A stretch of 11,724 nucleotides of DNA, from positions 1 to 11,724 of the forward strand of contig CAZQCP010000095.1 of assembly GCA_964592115.1 (NCBI GenBank), written 5' to 3'. Numbering within the stretch: position 1 is the stretch's first letter; each line of letters opens with the position of its first letter. The notes under the pieces are model-generated. The model made no database searches, was not told the origin of the DNA, and saw nothing but the letters and a program-made list of their open reading frames with translations. This stretch comes from Sva-07 sp964592115 (GTDB lineage: Bacteria; Actinomycetota; Acidimicrobiia; Acidimicrobiales; Ilumatobacteraceae). Shown in pieces: positions 5,602 to 11,724 of this stretch. Made by a program: the position numbers and the translations under genes.

Positions 5602-8600
5602 GTGGAGCCGGACGATCGGGCGATCCGGGTGTTCGTCTCGTCGACGTTCCGGGACATGCAACTCGAGCGCGACGAGCTCGTGAAGCGGGTGTTCCCGCGT
5701 GTGCGGCGGCTCTGCGAGCAACGAGGTGTGCGCTGGAGCGAAGTCGACCTGCGCTGGGGCGTGACCGACGAGCAGAAGGCGGACGGTGCCGTGCTGCCGA
5801 TCTGCCTCGCCGAGATCGACCGCACGCGGCCCTACTTCATCGGCTTGCTCGGCCAGCGGTACGGATGGGTGCCCGACGAGCTGGCGCCGCCCCTCGTCGC
5901 CAGCCTCGGATGGTTGACGGACGACGTCGGGCGATCGGTGACCGAGTTGGAGATCCTTCACGGCGTGCTCAACGACCCCGAAGCCGCCGGGCACGCCTTC
6001 TTCTACCTGCGCGATCCAGCGTGGGTCGACGCGCTCGCGCCCGATGAGCGAGCGCTGTACGTGGAGGAGTCGCCCGAGGGCGTCGAACGACTCGCCGCCC
6101 TGCGCGCACGCGTCGCCGCCAGCGGCCACTCGACGGCGACGTACAGCGATCCCGTGGCACTCGGCGAACGAGTCCTCGCCGACCTCACCGCGCTCGTCGA
6201 CCGCCTCTACCCGGCGAACGAGACGCCGGATTCGCTCGCCCACGCCGACGCGCTGCATGCCGCGTACGGTCGGGCGCGCTTCGGTCTCGACATCGACCGG
6301 CCGGATCTCGCCGCCGAGCTCGACCACCACGCCGCCGGCAGCGGTCCGCCACTGCTCGTCACGGGCGATCCGGGCATCGGCGCGTCGTCGCTCGCCATCC
6401 GCTGGGCGTGGTCGTGGGCCGCGGCACATCCGGACGCACACGTTGTCACCCACCACGTCGACGCCGACACGACCGCCGGCGACCCCCGGGCCCTCGTCAG
6501 CAGGCTGGTGGCCGCATTGACCTTGGACGGCGCGCCCGACAGCGGCGCGCTCGATGGCGCGGCGCCGCCCGCGCTGCGCGCCGCGCTGCGTCGCGCGATG
6601 CGCGCTACACGGACTCCGACCGTCATCGTGATCGACAACGTCGACCGCCTCGACGACGTGGATGGAGCGCCTGACCTGCGGTGGCTGCCGACCGACGTCC
6701 CCGCCGGTGTGCGCATCATCATGACGGCGAGCGGATCGCGCCCGCGCACGGCGTTCGAGCACCGCGGCTGGCCGATGCTCACGGTCACCGCGCTCACCGG
6801 CACCGAACGCCGCGCCATCGCGACCGTGGTGCTCGCCGCCGGCGCCAAGGCACTCGATGCCGACAACGCTGCTGTCCTCGTCGCGTCATCACGGACCGGC
6901 AACGCCCGCTTCTTGCGCACGGTGCTCGACGAGCTGCGCCAACACGGCGACCACTTCACATTGCGACCGCTGATCGAGCGACTGACGGCGGCTGCCACCG
7001 TCGACGACCTGCTCGAGCTCGTGCTCGCCCGCTACGAACGCGACTTCGATCGCGACCGACCCGGCCTGACGCGCGACGCTTTCACGGCGTTGTGGGCGGC
7101 GCGGCGCGGACTCGCCGAGAGCGAGCTGCTGGAACTGCTGGCAGCACCCGGTGACACGCAGCTCCCACAGGCGGTGTGGGCGCCGCTGCACCTCGCCGCC
7201 GAGCACGGGCTCGTCGCCCGCGGTGGGCTGTTGGGTTTCGCCCACCCCGATCTGCAGCGCGCCGTCGAGGATCGCTACCTGCGCACCGACGACGCGCGGC
7301 GCGCGGCCCACGCGCGCCTCGCTGCGTTCTTCGCCGCCCGTCCGCTGTCGGGCCGCGTGACCGACGAGCTTGGCTGGCAGTACGCGGACGCGGGCGACGC
7401 CGCAGCCTTGCGGACGACGCTCGCCGATCTCGACTTCGTGGAACTCGCCTACACCCGCGACGCCGCCGACGTCCGGCGCTTGTGGAGCCGTCTCGCCGGA
7501 ACGGGCGACGATCTCGTGGGCGCGATGACGGCCGCCTATCGACCGGTGATCGACGATCCCGCGGCGCACGACGCATCGACGTCCGAGCGGCCCGTGCGCC
7601 AACTCGTGTGGGGCGTCGCACGCCTGCTCGGCGATGCCGGCGCTCCCCGGTTGACCCTCGGACTGCAACGCCATCTCGTCGCCGCGGCGCGCGAAGACCC
7701 GGCCGGGAGCGACAACGAACCCGGCGGCGATGCCAAACTCCGTGCGGCACTCGTCAACCTCGGTGCCGCCCAACTCGCCCAGGGCGACCTCCCGGGCGCA
7801 GAGACGACGCTGCGTGAGGCCGTCGAGCGCTGTCGCGCGGCGCGTGCTGACTCGATGCTCGTCGCCGCGCTCGGCAACCTGGCGATGACACGCCGCGACC
7901 TCGGTGATGCCGGCGAAGCGGCGGCGCTGTTCGCCGAGGAGCAACAGCTGTGCCGCGCGACCGACGACGAATACGGCCTCCAAGCGAGTCTCGGCAATCA
8001 CGCCCAGCTGGCGCGCGACCTCGGCCGCCACGACGAGGCCATGGCCATGTTGCGCGAGCAGGAGCGGATCTGCCGCGACCTCGCCGACCCGGCAGCGGTC
8101 GCCCGCTCGCTCGCCGGACAGGCGACGGTGCTCGCCGATCGCGGCGACCTCGCCGCCGCGATCGCGCTGACCGAACAGCAGGTCGCCGTCGCGCGCGACG
8201 AAGGCGACGTGCGGGGACTGACCGAGGCGCTGCTCAACCTCGCGGTCAACCGGACACAGGCGCTCGACCACGCCGGTGCGGACGCGGCGGCGACCGAGTC
8301 GGAGACGCTGGCACGGCGACTCGCCGACCCGGCGCTGCTCGCCCGCGTGCTCGTGACCCGTGCCAGCAATCTGGCCGGCACCGGCGACTGGTCGAGCGCC
8401 GAACGCGTCGCCCGCGAGGCCGAGCTCACCGCCCGTGACTGCGGCGCGGATCGGCTCGTGCCGGGAGCCTTGAGCATCATCGGGACGGCACGGCGCGAAC
8501 AGGGCGATCTGCACGGCAGCCTCGCCGCCCACGAGGCCGAGCTCACCGCGGCGACGGCGATCGCTGACGAGGCGGCGATCGCGACCGCACAGACCAACCT

Positions 8601-9375
8601 CGGCAACGTCGCGATCGCCGAGCAGCACTACGACCACGCGCTCGACTGGTATGACGCGGCCGTGCCGACCTTCGAGCGACTCGACCTGCCGATCAAGCTC
8701 CTCCCGGTACTTGCCAACCGCGGCCAGCTGCACCAGATGGCCGGCCGGTTTCCCGAGGCGGTGGCCGACCTCACCGACGCCGCGGACGCGGCGGCGCGGT
8801 TGGGCCAACACGCCGCGGTCCGGCAGTGGGCAGAACCAGCGCTCGGCCTCGCCTACCAGCTCGGTGACACGGCCCGCGCCGAGACGCTGTGGCATCTGCT
8901 GGCGGGCGCGGCGCGAGCCGCCGGCGACGACGCGATGCTGCAGAAGGCACTCGGCGATGGTGCACTGCTGTTGATCAACCGCGCCCAGAGCGCAACCGGT
9001 GACCCGCACGCGTCCGACCAGCAGTTGCTGGGCAGAGCTGCGGCGATGCTGGACGAACAAGAGGAGATCTGCCGGCGCATCGACGACGCTGTCGGCCTCG
9101 CCGCGTGCATCGGCAACCGGGCGATCGTATTGCGTTACCAGGGCGACCTCGCAGGATCGCTGCGCTGCCTCGACGAGCAGTTGGACATCGCCACCCGCTC
9201 GGGCAACGCGCACGGCGCGCTCTTCGCCACCGCCAACCGCGGCGAGGTCCTCGGCCTGCTCGGCCACATCCCCGAGGCCCTCGAAGCGCTCTCCCGAGCG
9301 CGGGAGGCGGCGACGAGCTACGGCCTCGCTCCGATGGTCCAACAACTCGACGCAATGATCGCCGCGCTCAGCTGA
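5602..9375 (+). CDS. DUF4062 - STAND/AAA-like NTPase - TPR protein
   Basis: 1257 aa, soluble (no TM or signal). Residues ~8-140 are a DUF4062 domain: RVFVSSTFRDMQLERDEL (9-26), EVDLRWGVT (47-55), ICLAEIDRTRPYFIGLLGQRYG (67-88, shown across the strand). This domain also sits before NTPase modules in eukaryotic TEP1/NPHP3-type proteins. Residues ~245-480 are a STAND/AAA-like NTPase with Walker B VIVIDNVD (341-348). Its Walker A reads GDPGIGAS (255-262), with Ala261 where Lys is expected. Residues ~487-570 look like a winged-helix region. Residues 717-1257 are 13 TPR-like repeats of 40 residues. The layout matches effector-switch-sensor signalling ATPases, several of which act in phage defence, but the function here is inferred. 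The GTG at 5602 is chosen because the domain begins at residue 8; the -10 (GAAGCT, 5590-5595) is poor. It converges on the SLOG/channel genes. Confidence 0.85.
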   Translation: MEPDDRAIRVFVSSTFRDMQLERDELVKRVFPRVRRLCEQRGVRWSEVDLRWGVTDEQKADGAVLPICLAEIDRTRPYFIGLLGQRYGWVPDELAPPLVASLGWLTDDVGRSVTELEILHGVLNDPEAAGHAFFYLRDPAWVDALAPDERALYVEESPEGVERLAALRARVAASGHSTATYSDPVALGERVLADLTALVDRLYPANETPDSLAHADALHAAYGRARFGLDIDRPDLAAELDHHAAGSGPPLLVTGDPGIGASSLAIRWAWSWAAAHPDAHVVTHHVDADTTAGDPRALVSRLVAALTLDGAPDSGALDGAAPPALRAALRRAMRATRTPTVIVIDNVDRLDDVDGAPDLRWLPTDVPAGVRIIMTASGSRPRTAFEHRGWPMLTVTALTGTERRAIATVVLAAGAKALDADNAAVLVASSRTGNARFLRTVLDELRQHGDHFTLRPLIERLTAAATVDDLLELVLARYERDFDRDRPGLTRDAFTALWAARRGLAESELLELLAAPGDTQLPQAVWAPLHLAAEHGLVARGGLLGFAHPDLQRAVEDRYLRTDDARRAAHARLAAFFAARPLSGRVTDELGWQYADAGDAAALRTTLADLDFVELAYTRDAADVRRLWSRLAGTGDDLVGAMTAAYRPVIDDPAAHDASTSERPVRQLVWGVARLLGDAGAPRLTLGLQRHLVAAAREDPAGSDNEPGGDAKLRAALVNLGAAQLAQGDLPGAETTLREAVERCRAARADSMLVAALGNLAMTRRDLGDAGEAAALFAEEQQLCRATDDEYGLQASLGNHAQLARDLGRHDEAMAMLREQERICRDLADPAAVARSLAGQATVLADRGDLAAAIALTEQQVAVARDEGDVRGLTEALLNLAVNRTQALDHAGADAAATESETLARRLADPALLARVLVTRASNLAGTGDWSSAERVAREAELTARDCGADRLVPGALSIIGTARREQGDLHGSLAAHEAELTAATAIADEAAIATAQTNLGNVAIAEQHYDHALDWYDAAVPTFERLDLPIKLLPVLANRGQLHQMAGRFPEAVADLTDAADAAARLGQHAAVRQWAEPALGLAYQLGDTARAETLWHLLAGAARAAGDDAMLQKALGDGALLLINRAQSATGDPHASDQQLLGRAAAMLDEQEEICRRIDDAVGLAACIGNRAIVLRYQGDLAGSLRCLDEQLDIATRSGNAHGALFATANRGEVLGLLGHIPEALEALSRAREAATSYGLAPMVQQLDAMIAALS
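7750..9372 (+). repeat. Array of 13 TPR-like repeats, 40-residue (120-bp) period
   Basis: Repeat starts fall at residues 717, 757, 797, 837, 877, 917, 957, 997, 1037, 1077, 1117, 1170 and 1210 of the large NTPase protein. Each unit begins like LGNLA/LANRG, has GDLxxA near position 12-17, and a second helix rich in Ala and Glu. Only the step from 1117 to 1170 breaks the 40-residue register, through 13 extra residues around 1127-1139. Confidence 0.85.
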
Positions 9376-9403
9376 CGTCCCACCGCGCACGGTGCGAGAC
9401 CCC

Positions 9404-9450
9404 AAATGTGTCCGTCGCGTCGCGCTCAGCGTGATCAGGCGGACAGATTT
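9404..9450. repeat. 47-nt hairpin repeat, copy A (possible bidirectional terminator)
   Basis: An imperfect palindrome centred on loop TCA (9426-9428), running from AAAT to ATTT. The core pair is CGCGC/GCGTG with one wobble, and the outer arms TGTCCG/CGGACA pair fully. A-run at the 5' end and T-run at the 3' end fit termination in either direction. It begins 28 nt after the NTPase stop codon. Confidence 0.7.
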
Positions 9451-9474
9451 CGCCCGGCGAATCGAGCGGGTTCG

Positions 9475-9521
9475 AAACATGTCGCGTACGTCACGCTCAG
9501 CGTGATGACACGGACATTTTT
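9475..9521. repeat. 47-nt hairpin repeat, copy B (possible bidirectional terminator)
   Basis: Same length, centre and plan as the copy 71 nt upstream, with 34 of 47 positions identical, including a shared 13-nt core (CGCTCAGCGTGAT). The inner palindrome TCACGCTCAGCGTGA is perfect, and outer arms ATGTC/GACAT pair. Ends with ATTTTT, so it fits a terminator of the + strand gene; it starts 15 nt past the channel stop when read on the minus strand. Confidence 0.7.
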
Positions 9522-9536
9522 CGGGGTGGGCGGCGG

Positions 9537-11261
9537 TCAGCGCCGGAGTACCTCGAACCCGGCGCGGGCGAGGAGGTCGGGCAGCGCGGCGGCCGACGCC
9601 ATGTTCTGCTGGCGCGAGGTGGGGTCGAGCTGATCCCAGTCCACGAGCAGCGGGTTCGCGCGCGCCGCGTCGTCTCGCGTCGCACCCCATCGCCAGCCCG
9701 CGGCCTCCCGTTCGGTGCGCCAACGGACGTGCTCGGCGGCGGCGAGCTGCTCGATCTCGGCAGTGGTGAACACCTGCTCGACGGCTCCCCACCGGCGCAG
9801 CGGCACGAGCTCGCATCCGAGCGCCGCGAGGCGGTCGACGATGGCGTCGGCGGCCGATCGGCTCGACTCACGCTCGGCGTCGGTGAGGTCCTCCCACGGT
9901 CGCACGAACGTCGGAGCGGAGCCGCCGGTGCCCGACGCCTGTCGGCTGGACACGTAGTCCTCGTGGATCGAGCGCGCCAGCTGCTCGCCTGCCCCACCGT
10001 CGATCAGGTCGACCGAACAGGCGTTGGCGAACACCGGGAACGACAGGACACGGCCGAGGTGGTCGCCGTGCTCGTCGCTCCCGACCGTCTCCTGGAGCTG
10101 CTGACCGAGGCCACCGTCGGAATCGGTGCGCACCACGATGTCGGTCTGGCGCGTCAGCCAACGGCGCACGAACAACCCGCTCGTCCATGCCTTGGTCTCG
10201 TCTTCGAACGCGATCACCACGAGCGACGGCGGGCACTCGGCGAGCCGGCGAGCGAGGATGTCGACGGCGGGCGCGTTCGGCGCGTCGACATCGAGCTCGA
10301 TCGTGACCGGGTCGATCGCCGATTCGAGTGCCGGGTGCTGCATCGTCAAGCCGAGCACGCGACCGGTGGCGGTGCGATCGACGACGGTGACCGGGAGCGG
10401 CCCCGTGCCATTCTCGGCCCAGCGTTGCGCGGCAGCAACGGTGACCGCACCGCCGAACTGGCCGAGGCCGAACACGAGCAGGTGGGCGGGCGTGGCGTCG
10501 CCGCCCGGCAGCACAGGATGGGCAGCGAGCAGTGCGTGCGCGGCGCGCTCGTGGACGTTGAAGAACTCCACCCGCACGGCGTCGCCGTGACGCAGCGCGA
10601 TCGACCGCAACAGGCCGGCGAGCTCGCCATCGCTCAAGCGGACCGAACACCGCAGCGGTGAACGTCGCGACCGTGGGGCCAGGTCACGCAGCGTCGATGC
10701 GATCGCCACGTTGACGCCGTCCGCTGGCGTGGCGGCGACCACCCGCGTCGCACGTTCGACTCCCGCGGCCTGCAGCACGGACACATCCGTCGGGTCGCCG
10801 TGCACGACCGGCACGCCGAGCTGACCGACCGTGGCGACTCCCGCGGCCGACGTGTCGGCCTCGACAGCGACGACCTTCCGACCATCATCGACGAGTGCTT
10901 CGACGAGGCGGCTGCCGACACCGTCGAGCCCGCACACGATCGTGTGTGCCTGTGCCCGGCGAGCTCGCAGGCGATCGAACTGCTCGCGGAACACCACGCT
11001 CGCCGACTGCAACAACGTGCCGGCGGCGAGGACCGGCGCGGCGAAGCGAGCGACCTGCAGCTGCCAGTTGATGCTCTCGCCAGGCCCGTCGTACGACAGC
11101 GCCGCCAGCTGCAGCGTGAAGTACAGGTGATCGAGGAACGCCACGTCGATGCCGAGCTCATCAGCCTGGCGGATGAACCCCCAAACACCGAGCACGAGCA
11201 GCGTCAGCCACGCCGCTGCCAAGAGCCACCATCGCTGGCGGCTCGTCCACCCCACGTTCAT
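9537..11261 (-). CDS. Two-TM channel-like protein with two TrkA-N/Rossmann domains and a C-terminal RyR domain
   Basis: 574 aa. TM1 is ~11-30 and TM2 ~70-90. Between them, FLDHLYFTLQLAALSYDGPG (42-61) has the layout of a K+-channel pore helix and filter, but the TVGYGD signature is replaced by LSYDGP. A first RCK/TrkA-N Rossmann domain starts at 106 (CGLDGVG 110-116, acidic Glu134 after the second strand). A second starts at 260 (FGLGQFG 264-270, Asp295). From ~430 a linker with PWEDL (455-459) leads into an RyR domain: EHVRW (510-514), GWRWG (522-526), and NPLLVDWDQL (536-545). The likely role is a membrane channel gated by a nucleotide or dinucleotide ligand; conducted ion and ligand are unknown. 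The ATG at 11261 overlaps the stop of the SLOG gene (TGATG), indicating coupled translation; a GTG at 11264 is the alternative. Confidence 0.82.
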   Translation of the reverse strand: MNVGWTSRQRWWLLAAAWLTLLVLGVWGFIRQADELGIDVAFLDHLYFTLQLAALSYDGPGESINWQLQVARFAAPVLAAGTLLQSASVVFREQFDRLRARRAQAHTIVCGLDGVGSRLVEALVDDGRKVVAVEADTSAAGVATVGQLGVPVVHGDPTDVSVLQAAGVERATRVVAATPADGVNVAIASTLRDLAPRSRRSPLRCSVRLSDGELAGLLRSIALRHGDAVRVEFFNVHERAAHALLAAHPVLPGGDATPAHLLVFGLGQFGGAVTVAAAQRWAENGTGPLPVTVVDRTATGRVLGLTMQHPALESAIDPVTIELDVDAPNAPAVDILARRLAECPPSLVVIAFEDETKAWTSGLFVRRWLTRQTDIVVRTDSDGGLGQQLQETVGSDEHGDHLGRVLSFPVFANACSVDLIDGGAGEQLARSIHEDYVSSRQASGTGGSAPTFVRPWEDLTDAERESSRSAADAIVDRLAALGCELVPLRRWGAVEQVFTTAEIEQLAAAEHVRWRTEREAAGWRWGATRDDAARANPLLVDWDQLDPTSRQQNMASAAALPDLLARAGFEVLRR

Positions 11262-11724
11262 CACGCAACGTTGCCACGTGTGACGGGCACGACGATCACA
11301 TCGCGGCCGCGCCGCTCGGCGGCGGCGACGATCTCCGCCGATCCGCCGCGCCCGCGCGCCGGTTCACCGTCCCACAACGCGACCAGCACGCTGCAAGCGT
11401 CGACCACGGCGAGACCCGCCGCCTCGTAGGCGGCCTCGCGGTTCGGCAGGTGGGCGCCGACGACGACCAGATGCGACGACGACGTGAGCAGCTGCTCGAA
11501 CTCACGGCGCGACACCGAGTCGGTGAAGTCGTCCGCGTAGTCGAGCGGGTCGAGCGGGAGCACGGCGACGAGCGCCGCGCCGCGGGCCACGAGTGCCGCG
11601 GCAACCGCCCGATCGGCGCCTTCGGCGAGCGACGTCCACACCTCGACCGGCGCCTCGGTCGCCGCCGCTCGCTCCACGAGCTCGTCGGCCACACGCGCCA
11701 CGTGCGCGGCGACGCGCTCAGGTT
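11261..11724 (-). CDS. SLOG-family putative nucleotide-binding protein, 3' part (truncated at right edge)
   Basis: 153 codons are visible; the frame stays open to the window end (…PERVAAH before the GTG at 11701), so the N-terminus, where this family usually carries a GVTGHR-like motif, lies outside. Visible SLOG-type motifs: TSLAEGADR, GAALVAVLPLDPLDY followed by DDF, a later AYEAAG, and VALWDGEP with GRGGSAEIV near the C-terminus. SLOG domains have a Rossmann-like fold and are thought to bind or process nucleotide-derived ligands; they occur next to channel-like or membrane effectors in predicted conflict systems. The stop codon overlaps the next gene's ATG, so the two products are probably made in fixed proportion and may interact. 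Promoter and start are not in the window. DprA/LOG-type relatives are the main alternative, but the LAEGAD/VLP/DF/WDG set favours the SLOG signalling group. Confidence 0.8.
   Translation of the reverse strand, partial: PERVAAHVARVADELVERAAATEAPVEVWTSLAEGADRAVAAALVARGAALVAVLPLDPLDYADDFTDSVSRREFEQLLTSSSHLVVVGAHLPNREAAYEAAGLAVVDACSVLVALWDGEPARGRGGSAEIVAAAERRGRDVIVVPVTRGNVA

Noticed and set aside
9404..9521. The two similar units as a minimal CRISPR array.
   Set aside because: There are only two copies at 72% identity, each a full-length hairpin with A/T ends, and no cas genes; this fits palindromic repeats or terminators better.
6889..9816. A 975-codon open frame on the minus strand opposite the large NTPase gene.
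   Set aside because: It is rich in Arg/Gly/Val with no recognisable domain and lies antisense to a clear multi-domain protein; long antisense frames are common in high-GC DNA.
5602..11724. A mobile element or genomic island boundary around the DUF4062/SLOG/RyR region.
   Set aside because: No transposase, integrase, tRNA or flanking direct repeats were found, and base composition looks like that of the neighbouring genes.

Overview
The window is GC-rich, compactly coded DNA with mostly GTG/ATG starts that lack Shine-Dalgarno sequences. Several genes have a TAnnnT hexamer 6-8 nt before the start codon, which is the layout of leaderless transcripts. Together with the actinobacterial style of the proteins and a Zur-like operator close to the actinobacterial consensus, this suggests a high-GC actinobacterium, perhaps an Acidimicrobiia/Ilumatobacter-like lineage. 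The phylum is reasonably supported; the finer placement is a guess.

Left part (1-1834, + strand): the 3' end of a substrate-binding/VWA protein with an intact MIDAS; a 135-aa membrane-anchored protein that looks like a shrunken VWA relative; and a complete dUTPase gene (dut). A 29-nt dyad (1836-1864) closes dut and separates it from the converging minus-strand genes.

Middle part (1887-5525): a zinc-uptake locus. Two divergent units share a 62-bp intergenic region holding a Zur-type operator (3558-3584). Leftward lie a ZnuC/AztA-like ATPase with a histidine-rich tail and, overlapping it by 4 bp, a NUDIX hydrolase of the CoA-pyrophosphatase type. Rightward lie a lipoprotein zinc-binding protein with a His/Asp-rich loop and a ZnuB/AztB-like permease. 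A long hairpin containing the permease stop codon ends this unit.

Right part (5602-11724): the accessory-looking region. On the + strand is a 1257-aa protein with a DUF4062 N-terminal domain, a STAND/AAA-like NTPase whose P-loop has lost its lysine, and 13 TPR-like repeats in an almost perfect 40-residue register. Converging on it is a minus-strand operon: a SLOG-family protein (cut by the right edge) coupled by a TGATG overlap to a two-TM, channel-like protein with two TrkA-N/Rossmann domains and a C-terminal RyR domain. The two transcription units meet across a 161-bp gap holding two tandem, homologous 47-nt hairpins. SLOG, TrkA-N and RyR domains are known from comparative genomics of nucleotide-signal-dependent conflict systems. 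DUF4062-STAND-TPR has the layout of an effector-switch-sensor protein. I infer a candidate nucleotide-sensing defence or stress module with a membrane channel; its function is not demonstrated by the sequence.

No tRNA, rRNA, transposase or CRISPR array was seen, and no stretch over 300 bp lacks a gene.
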